From Oscillospiraceae bacterium (lineage in GTDB: Bacteria > Bacillota > Clostridia > Oscillospirales > Oscillospiraceae), in assembly GCA_017617795.1 (NCBI GenBank), contig JAFZVM010000130.1:1-64000 (forward strand): a stretch of DNA of 64,000 nucleotides, read 5' to 3'. Below the pieces are notes generated by a model, which did no database searches, was not told the DNA's origin, and saw only the letters and a list, made by a program, of their open reading frames with translations. This document shows, one piece after another, positions 27,501 through 35,831 of the stretch. The position numbers were made by a program, and so were the translations under genes. How positions within the stretch are numbered: the first letter of the stretch is position 1; every line of letters starts with the position of its first letter.

Positions 27501-28551
27501 CGATGGTGGGTTCAAAGCATGCGCAGGTTTTTCCGGTGATGTCATTGGGGATCTCATCCAGCGTGTAGCCCAGGGCCAGCTTTGTGGTGATCTTGGCAAT
27601 GGGGTACCCCGTGGCCTTGGATGCCAGCGCCGAGGAGCGGGATACCCGGGGATTCACCTCGATCACGGCATATTCCATGCTCTCGGGATCCAGGGCAAAC
27701 TGACAGTTGCAGCCGCCCACGATCTCCAGTGCGGAGATGATATTCAGCGCCGCGCTGCGGAGCATCTGAAACTCCTTATTGGCCAGCGTAAGGGTGGGGG
27801 CAACGACGACGCTGTCTCCGGTATGCACGCCCACCGGGTCCACATTCTCCATGCTGCAGACGGCGATCACATTGCCGACGCTGTCCCGCATGGTTTCAAA
27901 CTCGATTTCCTTCCACCCGTAGATATACTTTTCCACCAGGATCTGGGTGATCGGAGAGGCGTCCAGGCCTGTCTGTGCGACGACGCGCAGCTCCTCCTCC
28001 GAATAAGCCACGCCGCCGCCGGATCCGCCCAGGGTGAAAGCGGGCCGTATGATCACCGGATATCCGATCCGCGACGCGATTCCGAGAGCGGTATCCAGAT
28101 CGTTGGCGATGTCCGAAGGGATCACCGGCTCGCCGATGGATTCCATGGTCTCCTTGAAGAGCTTCCTGTCCTCCGCTTTATCGATGGCTTCCGCATTTGT
28201 ACCGATCAGCCGGACGCCGTGAGACTGCAGAAACCCCTCTGCATTGAGCTGCATCGCCAGCGTAAGACCCGTCTGCCCGCCCAGGCCGGCCAGAAGACTA
28301 TCCGGTTTTTCCTTCTCGATGATCCGTTTGACAGAGGCGGTGGTAAGCGGCTCCAGGTAGATCTCATCGGCAAGGGCTTTATCCGTCATGATGGTGGCGG
28401 GATTGGAATTCACCAGCACTACGCTGACCCCTTCGCTTTTCAGCACCCGGCAGGCCTGTGCGCCGGCATAATCGAACTCCGCCGCCTGCCCGATCACGAT
28501 CGGGCCGGATCCGATCACCAGCACCTTTTTGATGCTTTTATCCCTCGGCAT
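24523..28551 (-). CDS. carB-dapF: Carbamoyl-phosphate synthase large subunit fused to diaminopimelate epimerase
   Basis: This continuous 1342-codon frame joins two whole enzymes. Residues 1-1065 are CarB: two ATP-grasp synthetase halves (starts VLVIGSGPIVIGQ and VMVLGSGPIRIGQ) and the C-terminal allosteric region. Residues 1066-1342 are a full-length DapF, beginning LEFAKMQATGDDY, with both catalytic cysteines: Cys1142 in GGNAIRC and Cys1285 in NACGTGAC. CarB makes carbamoyl phosphate in the cytoplasm; DapF converts LL- to meso-diaminopimelate for lysine and peptidoglycan. There is no stop or new start at the joint (about 25356). It overlaps carA by 14 nt and is last in the arginine operon. 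Confidence 0.93.
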   Translation of the reverse strand: MPRDKSIKKVLVIGSGPIVIGQAAEFDYAGAQACRVLKSEGVSVVLVNSNPATIMTDKALADEIYLEPLTTASVKRIIEKEKPDSLLAGLGGQTGLTLAMQLNAEGFLQSHGVRLIGTNAEAIDKAEDRKLFKETMESIGEPVIPSDIANDLDTALGIASRIGYPVIIRPAFTLGGSGGGVAYSEEELRVVAQTGLDASPITQILVEKYIYGWKEIEFETMRDSVGNVIAVCSMENVDPVGVHTGDSVVVAPTLTLANKEFQMLRSAALNIISALEIVGGCNCQFALDPESMEYAVIEVNPRVSRSSALASKATGYPIAKITTKLALGYTLDEIPNDITGKTCACFEPTIDYIVVKFPKWPFDKFPGASHKLGTQMKATGEVMAIGSSFEMALMKAVRGAEIHLDTLRAEPLTDEPVEERLKKCDDRRLFTVFEAIRKGVSLERINEITRIDPLFLRSIRRLAEYEAALEQGLTPELYREGKRLGYTDAAIRRISGARELPEFRAAYKMVDTCGAEMDAETPYFYATADEVCESRSFRRSGKPVVMVLGSGPIRIGQGIEFDYSSVHCVWTLQKMGYDVVIVNNNPETVSTDYDTADRLYFEPLTPEDVMQIIQVEQPVGVVVAFGGQTAIALTEFLDKQGITILGTSASGIDLAEDRERFDQLLERLGISRPKGKGVNTLEEALAAAEELGYPVLLRPSYVIGGQNMQIIHNAADARRYMERILAQGIENPVLVDKYMEGTELEVDVISDGTDILIPGIMEHIERAGVHSGDSIAVYPPYNLNDMMTEEIVECSRKLALSLGTKGLVNIQYLIYRNRLYVIEVNPRASRTVPYISKVTGLPMVDVASRVMLGAKLKDLGYEPGLLNPPPYCAVKVPVFSFEKLTDVNAYLGPEMKSTGEVLGIARTLPEALFKGLTSAGMTLQPGADQEPGVLVSVDSHDLPEIVSLAKKLDDLHFRIYATPETAEEIIKLGIDVETVKSIRESDHVFELLDSGWINCIVYTGALMDDTVEDYIALHRRALLRSIPCFTSLDTANALADMIAGRFNQQNTELVDISHMRSTRQTLEFAKMQATGDDYIFIEEPEEGISCPESLSVSLCDRNRGIGGYGIVLIGPSQVADARMRIYNRDGTDGGMGGNAIRCVGKYLYDSGRVRKREMRIETSAGVKELRLYTSGEEVSLVTVKMGMPEFRPALIPVDLPGDRILDRPVKIADGRYSISCLSLGNPHCVVFVERVDRFPVETVGPLFEHGEIFPQRVNTEFVRVVNRNMLKMRVYERGNGETNACGTGACAAVIAAVENGLCEKGETVTVKVRGGDLMVVYDDAGVTLTGDAVMVYRGSFRY

Positions 28552-29611
28552 GCTTCTCGCCTCCCATCAGCGCGCAGAAACGATCGAACAGGAACGCCGT
28601 ATCCGCAGGGCCTGCGCAGGCCTCCGGATGAAACTGGACGGAGAAAGCGCGGGCCTCCGGATAGTCGACCCCTTCACAGGTCTTGTCGTTTGCCTGGATA
28701 TAGCGCACCACGCCGTTTTTCAGGCTTTCCGAAACCACGGCATAGCCGTGATTCTGGCTGGTGATGTAGGTCCTGCCGCCTGCCAGGTCGCGGACGGGCT
28801 GATTTGCGCCGCGATGACCGTATTTCAGCTTCACGGTCTCTCCTCCCTGGGAGAGGGCCATGAGCTGGTGACCCAAACAGATACCGAACATGGGAAGCTT
28901 GCCAAACAGCTTCCGCAGCTCAGCGATCGGCCCCGCATTTTCAGCCGGATCTCCGGGGCCGTTGGAGAGCATCACTCCGTCATAGCTGCCAGCAAGGATC
29001 CGCTCTGCCGGAGTGTCATAGGGATACCGTTCAACGGTACACCCTCTCTTGCAGAGTTCGCGGAGGATGTTTCTCTTCTCTCCGTAATCCAGCAGTGCTA
29101 CGCGGAACCGCTCTTTGCCCACCGCGGGGTAGGTTTCCTCCTCCGGGGTCGACACGTGGGCTACCCCATCGGTGATCCGGAAGGCTTTGACCGCATCCAG
29201 AGACTCCGGAATTGTGTCGCAGAGGATGGCGTTCATCACCCCATGCTCCCGGATGATCCGGGTGATCTCCCGGGTGTCCACCCCGGAGATCCCGGGTACG
29301 CCCCGTTCCTTCAGGAATTCGTCCACCGTGCCTTCCGAGCGGAAATTGGACGGTTCATTGCAGAGATCCCGGACCACATACCCCCGCACCTGACAGCTCC
29401 CCTCAAAATCTGCAGGGATGATCCCATAGTTGCCGATGGAGGGGAAGGTCTGAAGCACGATCTGTCCGTAATAACTGGGGTCCGTCAGGGTCTCGATATA
29501 GCCGCACATGCCGGTGGTAAAGACCAGTTCCCCCACCCGCTCCGCATCGGCGCCGAAAGCCCGGCCCTCAAAAACCTGTCCGTCCTCCAGGACCAGATAC
29601 CTTTTTTTCAT
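28538..29611 (-). CDS. carA: Carbamoyl-phosphate synthase small subunit
   Basis: This 357-aa glutamine amidotransferase subunit hydrolyses glutamine and passes ammonia to CarB. The class I triad is visible: the nucleophile cysteine in GICLGHQ and the His-x-Glu in QFHPEA. The N-terminal [15 protein letters not shown] is typical of CarA. Its start overlaps the argF stop by 4 nt and its end overlaps carB, so the three are translationally coupled and the carbamoyl phosphate is likely meant for arginine. Confidence 0.97.
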   Translation of the reverse strand: MKKRYLVLEDGQVFEGRAFGADAERVGELVFTTGMCGYIETLTDPSYYGQIVLQTFPSIGNYGIIPADFEGSCQVRGYVVRDLCNEPSNFRSEGTVDEFLKERGVPGISGVDTREITRIIREHGVMNAILCDTIPESLDAVKAFRITDGVAHVSTPEEETYPAVGKERFRVALLDYGEKRNILRELCKRGCTVERYPYDTPAERILAGSYDGVMLSNGPGDPAENAGPIAELRKLFGKLPMFGICLGHQLMALSQGGETVKLKYGHRGANQPVRDLAGGRTYITSQNHGYAVVSESLKNGVVRYIQANDKTCEGVDYPEARAFSVQFHPEACAGPADTAFLFDRFCALMGGEKHAEG

Positions 29612-30609
29612 ACTGCCTCAGCTCCTGCAAGGGTGGCCGCCATGACCGCTTTGATGGTATGCATCCGATTCTCCGCCTCCCGGAACACAACGGACTGCGG
29701 CCCCTCAAAGACCTCGTTGGTCACTTCCATGCTGTCCCGATGGAAACGCTCGCACATTTCCCTGCCGATCGTCGTTTTCTTGTCATGGTAAGCGGGCAGG
29801 CAATGCATGAATACGGCGGTTTCGGGAGCCATATCCATCAGTTTCCGGTTCACCTGATAAGGCCCAAGGACCTTGATCCGCTCCTCCCAGACCTCCGTAG
29901 GTTCGCCCATGGAGACCCAGATATCCGTATAGATCGCATCCGCTTCCTTTACTGCTTCTCTGGGATCGGTACAGAAGCGCAGGGTGGCTCCTGTCTCCTC
30001 CGCGATCTTTCTGCACTGCGCCTGCAGCTCCGGCGCAGGGAAATACCCCTCCGGCGCGCAGGCGGTGAAATGCAGGCCCATTTTCGCGCAGCCCACCATC
30101 AGAGAGTTGCCCATGTTGAAACGGGCGTCCCCCATATAGGTGAAGTGCAGTCCCTTCAGTTTTCCGAATTGCTCCTGCAGGGTGAGGAAGTCCGCCAGGA
30201 TCTGGGTGGGATGGAATTCATCCGTCAATCCGTTCCACACGGGCACCGAGGCATATTCCGCCAGCTCCTCCACGATGCTCTGCCCATAACCACGGTACTC
30301 GATCCCGTCAAACATGGTGGAAAGCACCCGGGCCGTATCCGCAATGCTCTCCTTCCTGCCGATCTGGGAGCCAGATGGATCCAGGTAGGTCACGCCCATT
30401 CCCAGATCCCGGGCCGCTACCTCAAAACTGCACCGGGTCCGGGTGCTGGTTTTTTCGAATATCAGCGCGATCTGTTTGCCTTCGCAGAGCTTATGGGCAA
30501 CGCCGCTCTTTTTCTCCGCCTTCAGTCTGGCTGCCAGATCGATCAGGCCGCCGATCTCCCCCGGAGTCAGATCCAGCAGCTTGAGAAAATCTTTTCCTTT
30601 CAAATTCAT
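29608..30609 (-). CDS. argF: Ornithine carbamoyltransferase
   Basis: This 333-aa enzyme makes citrulline from ornithine and carbamoyl phosphate. STRTRCSFE is the carbamoyl-phosphate loop, and HCLPAYHD is the ornithine carbamoyltransferase signature with its active-site cysteine. The normal length and intact motifs indicate an active enzyme. It lies between argD (11 nt upstream) and carA (4-nt overlap). The biosynthetic setting argues for argF rather than a catabolic arcB. Confidence 0.96.
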   Translation of the reverse strand: MNLKGKDFLKLLDLTPGEIGGLIDLAARLKAEKKSGVAHKLCEGKQIALIFEKTSTRTRCSFEVAARDLGMGVTYLDPSGSQIGRKESIADTARVLSTMFDGIEYRGYGQSIVEELAEYASVPVWNGLTDEFHPTQILADFLTLQEQFGKLKGLHFTYMGDARFNMGNSLMVGCAKMGLHFTACAPEGYFPAPELQAQCRKIAEETGATLRFCTDPREAVKEADAIYTDIWVSMGEPTEVWEERIKVLGPYQVNRKLMDMAPETAVFMHCLPAYHDKKTTIGREMCERFHRDSMEVTNEVFEGPQSVVFREAENRMHTIKAVMAATLAGAEAV

Positions 30610-30620
30610 CGTCTTTCTCC

Positions 30621-31784
30621 TTATTCGGCGCAGGCTTCCCGAATGACCTGTACTGCGGCAGACAGCTGCGCCTCCGGGATGTTCAGCGCCGGCAGCAGCC
30701 GCACCTTCGTTTTTGCAGAGATCACGAGCACGCCCTTTTCCCGGCAGGCCGCGATCACTTCTGCACAGGGCTTTTCCGTTTCGATGCCCAGCATCAGCCC
30801 CAGCCCGGTGATGCTCTTTACGCCGGGGGCTCCCTCCAGGCCTTTCCGAACCAGGTCGGATCGTTTCTCCACACCGGTAAGGAGGGCATCGTCGAGCCGC
30901 TCCAGAATGCTCAGCGCCCCGGCGCAGCAGACGGGGTTGCCGCCGAAGGTGGAGCCGTGACTTCCGGGCGTGAGCACGTCCTTTGCCTTCTCCCCGATCA
31001 GGGTCGCGCCCAGAGGAAGGCCGCCTGCCAATCCCTTTGCGGTGCTCACCACGTCCGGCTGAATGCCGTAATGCATATACCCGTAAAGCTTTCCGCTGCG
31101 GCCGTTGCCGATCTGCACCTCGTCCGCCATAAGCAGAATATCCTTTTCCGCCGCCAGTCGGGCCGCTGCCTGTACGAAGTCCCGCTCCAGCGGGATCACG
31201 CCGCCCTCACCCTGGACGACCTCCATCAGGATGCCTGCGCAGGGATGGGTATTCACCGCTTCCTCCAGGGCGGAAATGTTGTTGGCTTCCACATAAAGGA
31301 AGCCTTCGGTCAGAGGCGTGAAGTCCTTATGAAATGCTTCCTGCCCCGTAGCGGCCAGCGTGGTCAGGGTCCGTCCGTGGAAGCTGTTGACCAGCGTGAC
31401 GATATAGCAGTGATCTTTTCCGTATTTCTCCTGGGCATATTTCCGGGCGACCTTGATGGCACACTCGTTGGCCTCCGCACCGGAATTGGAGAAGAACACC
31501 TTTTTCATCCCGGTCCTGGCGCAGAGTTCCTTCGCCAGCAGGATATCCGGCTGGGTATAAAACAGGTTTGAGGTGTGCTGTACCTTGGTCAGCTGATCCG
31601 TCACCGCCTTGACCCATACGGGATCGGAAAAGCCGAAGGTATTCACCGCAATCCCGCCGGAAAGGTCGGTATAGGCTTTGCCCGCGTCATCCCAAACGGT
31701 GGAGCCTTCTCCCCGAACCAGGGTGACGGGAAAACGGGAGTAAGTATTGGCCAGGTAGGTTTTGTCCAGTTCCATCCAGTCCAT
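30621..31784 (-). CDS. argD: Acetylornithine aminotransferase
   Basis: This 387-aa class III PLP aminotransferase converts N-acetylglutamate semialdehyde to N-acetylornithine. [15 protein letters not shown] is the typical cofactor-phosphate region, [15 protein letters not shown] gives the cofactor aspartate, and the Schiff-base lysine lies in STAKGLAGG. The start is set at ATG 31784 because AGGAGGG lies 5-6 nt upstream; the longer frame to 31829 would run into argB. The same enzyme may also serve the lysine pathway, as ArgD does in other bacteria, which would fit the DapF in this operon. Confidence 0.95.
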   Translation of the reverse strand: MDWMELDKTYLANTYSRFPVTLVRGEGSTVWDDAGKAYTDLSGGIAVNTFGFSDPVWVKAVTDQLTKVQHTSNLFYTQPDILLAKELCARTGMKKVFFSNSGAEANECAIKVARKYAQEKYGKDHCYIVTLVNSFHGRTLTTLAATGQEAFHKDFTPLTEGFLYVEANNISALEEAVNTHPCAGILMEVVQGEGGVIPLERDFVQAAARLAAEKDILLMADEVQIGNGRSGKLYGYMHYGIQPDVVSTAKGLAGGLPLGATLIGEKAKDVLTPGSHGSTFGGNPVCCAGALSILERLDDALLTGVEKRSDLVRKGLEGAPGVKSITGLGLMLGIETEKPCAEVIAACREKGVLVISAKTKVRLLPALNIPEAQLSAAVQVIREACAE

Positions 31785-31794
31785 GATATCCCTC

Positions 31795-32652
31795 CTAACG
31801 GTTGACAAACATGGTACCCAGGCCTTCATCGGTCAGGGTCTCGATCAGGATCGCATGAGGAATGCGTCCATCCAGGATAAAGACCTTCTGTACGCCCCAG
31901 TGAATGGCGTTGATGCAGCATTCCACCTTGGGGATCATTCCGCCGTTGATGATCCCCTGCTGCACCAGAGCCGGCGCCTCGCTCACGCCGATCTCGGGGA
32001 TCAGCGTCGAAGGATCGTCTTTATCCCGCAGAATGCCGCAAATATCCGTCATGGAGATCAGACATTCCGCACGCAGTGCGCCGGCGATCTTCGCCGCTGC
32101 CGTATCTGCATTGATGTTGTAGACGTTTCCTTCATTGTCGCAGCCCAGGGTGGAGACCACCGGGATATATCCACGATCCAGCATGTCCAGAAGGGGCTGA
32201 ACGTTCACGCTGGTGATCTCGCCCACGTAGCCCAGTTCCGGATCCCGGATCGTGGCCTCGATCAGATGCCCGTCCATGCCGGACAGGCCGATGGCCTTTC
32301 CGCCTTTGTTCTGGATGAGATTTACCAGGCTTTTGTTGACCTTGCCGGCCAGCACCATCTGAACGATCTCCACCGTTTCCCGATCGGTGACCCGAAGGCC
32401 GTTGACAAATCGGCTCTCCTTCCCCACCCGGCGAAGCATGTCCGTGATCTCCGGGCCGCCGCCGTGGACAAGGACTACCTTCACCCCGATCAGATTCAGC
32501 AGGACGATATCCCGCATGACGGAATCTTTCTTTTCCTCATCGATCATGGCATTCCCGCCGTATTTGATGACAGCGATCTTGCCGGTATACTCCTGAATAT
32601 ACGGCAGCGCTTCCACCAGGATGGAGGCCCGCTGCGCATTGGTAATATCCAT
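31795..32652 (-). CDS. argB: Acetylglutamate kinase
   Basis: This 285-aa amino-acid kinase phosphorylates N-acetylglutamate. IKYGGNAM is the N-terminal nucleotide loop and VHGGGPEI the substrate loop of the family. The N-terminal helix before the fold resembles that of arginine-inhibited, hexameric forms, which suggests feedback control by arginine; this is inference. The gene follows argJ by 14 nt and precedes argD by 10 nt. The ribosome site is GGAGAG. Confidence 0.96.
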   Translation of the reverse strand: MDITNAQRASILVEALPYIQEYTGKIAVIKYGGNAMIDEEKKDSVMRDIVLLNLIGVKVVLVHGGGPEITDMLRRVGKESRFVNGLRVTDRETVEIVQMVLAGKVNKSLVNLIQNKGGKAIGLSGMDGHLIEATIRDPELGYVGEITSVNVQPLLDMLDRGYIPVVSTLGCDNEGNVYNINADTAAAKIAGALRAECLISMTDICGILRDKDDPSTLIPEIGVSEAPALVQQGIINGGMIPKVECCINAIHWGVQKVFILDGRIPHAILIETLTDEGLGTMFVNR

Positions 32653-32666
32653 ATCGATCTCTCCTC

Positions 32667-33923
32667 TCAGGTCCTGTAATCCCCGTTGATCTTCACATAG
32701 TCATAGGTCAGGTCGCAGCCCCAGGCGGTTGCCGACTCCTCGCCCATATGCATATCGGAGAGGAAACGCACCTTATCCTCAGAGAGGATCCGAAGGGCAA
32801 GTTCTTCGTCAAAGGGCAGGACCGCGCCATCCCTGCAGAAGACGACCTCCCCGTTTTCGCCGATCATCCGGATCTCGGTCCGCTCGGGGTCAAAAGCCGG
32901 TCCCGCATAACCCAAAGCGCAGAGTATCCGCCCGCAGTTCGCGTCTTTGCCGAATACCATTGCCTTGACCAGGCTGGAAGAGACGACCGACCGCGCCAGC
33001 GTCCGGGCGTTCTCCTTCGTATCCATATGGACCACGGCAGACTCGATGAGCTTCGTAGCTCCTTCGCCGTCTGCAGCCATCTTCATGGCGAGCTCCCGGC
33101 AGACGGAATACAGGGCTTCTGCAAACACGCGGCAGTTTTCATCCTCTGCTGCGATGGGTTTGTTGCAGGCCATCCCGTTCGCGAGAACCAGAAGGGTGTC
33201 GTTGGTGGAGGTATCACCGTCTACCGAGATCATGTTGAAGGTGTCGGCAACGATCCCGCTGACCAGCTTCTGCAGCAGGGATTTCTCAATAGCGCAGTCC
33301 GTGGTGATGTAGGCCAGCATCGTACACATATTGGGGTGGATCATGCCGGAGCCCTTACTCATTCCCCCGATGGTCACCGGCACGAAGCCCGTACCGTCCG
33401 CGTTGGGCAGCTCGATCACCACAGCGGTTTCCTTGTTCACCGTGTCGGTGGTCATAATGGCCCGGCTGGCTTCTGTCCCCTTTTCCAGGCTGCGGCCCAG
33501 ATCGTCCGCCAGCAGGCCGACGCCCTTTTCGATCCGCTCCAGAGGGATCTGCATGCCGATGACCCCGGTGGAGCCCAGCAGGACGGAGCGGGCCGGGATG
33601 TTCAGCCGTTCCTTAACGGCCTCAGCCGTTTTTTCGCAGATGCTCATACCCTCAGCGCCGGTTCCGGCATTGGCGATGCCGGAGTTGACCACCACAGCCC
33701 GCACCGTCTGATCACTCTGTACGATCTCCCGGTCCCACAGCACCGGCGCTGCTTTCACCACGTTGCTGGTGAAAGTGCCCGCTGCGGCACAAGGCGCGTC
33801 GGAATAGATCATCGCCATGTCGGTACGGTCCCGATATTTGATCCCCGCCATGCAGGAGGCGGCGGAGAAGCCCTTGGCAGCCGTCACGCCGCCGGGAATC
33901 TTACGTATTTCCATTTTCATCAC
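32667..33923 (-). CDS. argJ: Glutamate N-acetyltransferase (ArgJ)
   Basis: This enzyme of about 415 aa transfers the acetyl group of N-acetylornithine to glutamate and is made as a precursor that cuts itself. The cleavage region is GMIHPNMCTMLAYITTD, where the threonine after Cys becomes the new N-terminus and nucleophile. Cys rather than the common Ala precedes that threonine. If bifunctional it can also use acetyl-CoA; sequence does not decide this. Three possible starts (GTG 33923, ATG 33920, ATG 33914) lie inside the end of the upstream acetyltransferase gene, which overlaps by about 20 nt. Confidence 0.95.
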   Translation of the reverse strand: MMKMEIRKIPGGVTAAKGFSAASCMAGIKYRDRTDMAMIYSDAPCAAAGTFTSNVVKAAPVLWDREIVQSDQTVRAVVVNSGIANAGTGAEGMSICEKTAEAVKERLNIPARSVLLGSTGVIGMQIPLERIEKGVGLLADDLGRSLEKGTEASRAIMTTDTVNKETAVVIELPNADGTGFVPVTIGGMSKGSGMIHPNMCTMLAYITTDCAIEKSLLQKLVSGIVADTFNMISVDGDTSTNDTLLVLANGMACNKPIAAEDENCRVFAEALYSVCRELAMKMAADGEGATKLIESAVVHMDTKENARTLARSVVSSSLVKAMVFGKDANCGRILCALGYAGPAFDPERTEIRMIGENGEVVFCRDGAVLPFDEELALRILSEDKVRFLSDMHMGEESATAWGCDLTYDYVKINGDYRT

Positions 33924-34374
33924 CTATAAACTGAGTAATATTGTTTTCATTCAGAACGAATTCATAGTAGTTCGCGTCAGCCTGGGTCCAGCCGATGTTC
34001 CTCCAAAAAGCATTGCCCACGTCGTTGCGGCGGAATGCGATCAGCGAGACCTTATTGATCCCCATTCTGCTCAGCTCCCGCATGCAGTACGCCACCATCA
34101 GGGTGCCGATTTTACGACGCCGCCAGGGCTTTGCCACGCAGACGTGGTACAGCGCGCCCTGCCGTCCGTCAGACCCGCAGAGGATGGAGCCCACGATATG
34201 TCCGTCCACCTTGGCCACCACGCTGGTGGTCGGGTTGCGCCGGATAAAGCGTTCGATATCCTCCCGGGAGTCATCCAGCGTGCGGATCCCGAACCCGGAG
34301 ATCGTCATCCAGAGAGCCCGGACCTCATCATAATCCGCAATGGTCATCGGCTCCATCTGTACTTCGCTCATCAT
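33901..34374 (-). CDS. GNAT acetyltransferase inside the arginine operon
   Basis: This 157-aa protein is a single-domain GNAT enzyme. VCVAKPWRRRKIGTLM is the acetyl-CoA loop (R/Q-x-x-G-x-G/A type, here RRRKIG). It stands between argC and argJ with 4 nt to argC and an overlap with argJ, so it belongs to the operon. A short N-acetylglutamate synthase that starts the cycle is one attractive role; an unrelated protein acetyltransferase similar to YpeA is the alternative. No direct evidence separates them. Confidence 0.85.
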   Translation of the reverse strand: MMSEVQMEPMTIADYDEVRALWMTISGFGIRTLDDSREDIERFIRRNPTTSVVAKVDGHIVGSILCGSDGRQGALYHVCVAKPWRRRKIGTLMVAYCMRELSRMGINKVSLIAFRRNDVGNAFWRNIGWTQADANYYEFVLNENNITQFIGDENGNT

Positions 34375-34378
34375 GTTC

Positions 34379-35311
34379 TCAGATCACCAGCCCGCAGGTC
34401 TCTTCGACGCCCAGAGTAAGGTTCATATTCTGAATGGCCGCGCCGGACGCGCCTTTGCCCAGATTGTCATAGACCGCCGTAAGCAAGATCCGTTCCTCGT
34501 TCCCGCTCACGGAAACCGCCATGCAGTCCTTCCCGGTGAACAGATTCGAAGCCAGGAATCCGCCTTCCTCCATGGTCTCCAGATAAGAGAGGACCGGACC
34601 TTTGTATTTTTTCTCATAGACTGCCCGGATGTCATCCGGCCCTGCGCCATGCTGCAGTTGGCTGCGGAACAGCGGAACGGTGACTTCCATGCCGCTGTAG
34701 AAATCCGCCACGATGGGGCAGAAGACGGGAAACTCTTTCAAGCCTGTGATATAACGCATTTCTTTCAAATGCTTGTGCTGCTGCGTCAGGCCGTACTGCC
34801 GGGGAGAATCCAGGAGCGGATCGCGTCCCTCCCGGGTGTAATCGGCGATCATGCTTTTTCCGCCGCCGCTGTATCCCGTAAGGGAGTGGCAGGTCAGAAG
34901 CGCATCCGACGCCAGGATGCCCGCTTCCACCAAGGGCCAGACCAGGGCGATAAAGCCGCTGGCGTGACAGCCGGGAACGGCGATACGTTTCGAATGGGTG
35001 ATCGCAGCCTTTCGCGCTTCGCTGAGCTCCGGGAAACCGTAGCACCAGCCTTCCGCAGTCCGATGGGCGGTAGAGGTGTCCAAAACGATGGCCTCCGTCT
35101 GATCGATCAGCGATTCCGCTTCAATGGCAGCGGCGTCCGGCAGGCACAGGAATACCACGTCCGCCTGCTTCATGGCCTGCAGCCGGCACTCCGGATCCTT
35201 ACGCTGTTCATCCGGTAAGGTCAGAAGTTCCAGATCTCCCCTGGCGTTCAGCCGGTCATGGATGCGCAGGCCGGTCGTTCCGGCGCTGCCGTCAATGAAC
35301 ACCTTCTTCAT
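34379..35311 (-). CDS. argC: N-acetyl-gamma-glutamyl-phosphate reductase, short type
   Basis: This 310-aa enzyme reduces N-acetylglutamyl phosphate. The N-terminal VFIDGSAGTTGLRI is the nucleotide loop and VPGCHASGF contains the catalytic cysteine; this pattern marks the shorter ArgC type 2 instead of the NPGCYPT type. It is the first gene of the operon. The start is ambiguous between 35311, 35317 and 35320; I chose 35311 because CGGAG then has 10-nt spacing and the protein begins MKKVFIDG. Confidence 0.94.
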   Translation of the reverse strand: MKKVFIDGSAGTTGLRIHDRLNARGDLELLTLPDEQRKDPECRLQAMKQADVVFLCLPDAAAIEAESLIDQTEAIVLDTSTAHRTAEGWCYGFPELSEARKAAITHSKRIAVPGCHASGFIALVWPLVEAGILASDALLTCHSLTGYSGGGKSMIADYTREGRDPLLDSPRQYGLTQQHKHLKEMRYITGLKEFPVFCPIVADFYSGMEVTVPLFRSQLQHGAGPDDIRAVYEKKYKGPVLSYLETMEEGGFLASNLFTGKDCMAVSVSGNEERILLTAVYDNLGKGASGAAIQNMNLTLGVEETCGLVI

Positions 35312-35363
35312 TGTCATCATGCTCCGTTTCCATGCTCTTGCATATAGTTTCATTTATTCTGCG

Positions 35364-35392
35364 ATTATATTCATATATCATGGATATGTCAA
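35364..35392 (-). promoter_or_regulatory. argCp: Promoter of the arginine operon
   Basis: TTGACA and TATAAT, both perfect, are spaced by exactly 17 bp on the minus strand, 53 nt before argC. ATGAAT/ATTCAT-like half sites lie around the -10 (ATATGAATATAAT) and at about 35407-35420 (TTATGAATAATAT), similar to ArgR boxes. ArgR repression is therefore likely, though no argR gene is in the window. Confidence 0.8.
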
Positions 35393-35510
35393 GCCCTATC
35401 CGAAATATTATTCATAATTTTGTGTTTTAGCCGCATATATTTCCTTTTCCGATCCTTAGGGGCATCCCAATTACGCAAAAATGCCTGACCGGCGCCGCCG
35501 ACAAAGCTTC

Positions 35511-35540
35511 CAGGGGCCTCCGGCTGCCCGGAAGCCCCTG
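35511..35540 (-). terminator. Hairpin after the ferredoxin gene
   Basis: An inverted repeat with arms CAGGGGCTTCCGG and CCGGAGGCCCCTG (one G-T mismatch) lies 14 nt past the ferredoxin stop. The T-run on the minus strand is weak. Confidence 0.5.
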
Positions 35541-35553
35541 CTGGATGCAATGA

Positions 35554-35757
35554 TCATGTTTCTTCCCGAACGACCCTCAAGGCGCCATACAGGCATCCTC
35601 CTGCGCACCGAAAACATCGGATGCAGCGGCGGATCTCATAACTCAGATTTCCCGCTTCATCCACGCTCAAAGCATTCTGCGGGCAGATCGCGATACAGCC
35701 GAAACAATGGCGGCACCGCGCAGCGTCCCAACTCAGGAATACGGTTTCCCGGCCCAT
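35554..35757 (-). CDS. Small 2[4Fe-4S] ferredoxin
   Basis: This 67-aa protein has two cluster motifs, CRHCFGCIAICP and CIRCFRCAGGC, both CX2CX2CX3C, so it should carry two [4Fe-4S] clusters for low-potential electron transfer in the cytoplasm. The second motif lacks the usual closing proline. The ribosome site AAGGAG is good. It follows the URO-D family gene after a terminator hairpin, so part of the upstream transcript is expected to reach it. Confidence 0.88.
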   Translation of the reverse strand: MGRETVFLSWDAARCRHCFGCIAICPQNALSVDEAGNLSYEIRRCIRCFRCAGGCLYGALRVVREET

Positions 35758-35776
35758 AGGTCTCCTTTCCGGCAGG

Positions 35777-35808
35777 AAAAAGCCGTCTGCGGTCTGACCG
35801 CAGACGGC
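35777..35808 (-). terminator. Terminator between URO-D gene and ferredoxin
   Basis: A perfect 12-bp stem GCCGTCTGCGGT/ACCGCAGACGGC with a 3-nt loop is followed by TTTTT on the minus strand. It separates the two minus-strand genes and may set a lower ferredoxin level by partial read-through. Confidence 0.82.
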
Positions 35809-35831
35809 GAGTCTGCTTGCTGTCCGGCCGG

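Noticed and set aside
26242..28764. An 840-codon plus-strand frame opposite carB
   Set aside because: Same reason: antisense to a highly conserved enzyme, no ribosome site, no recognisable domain.
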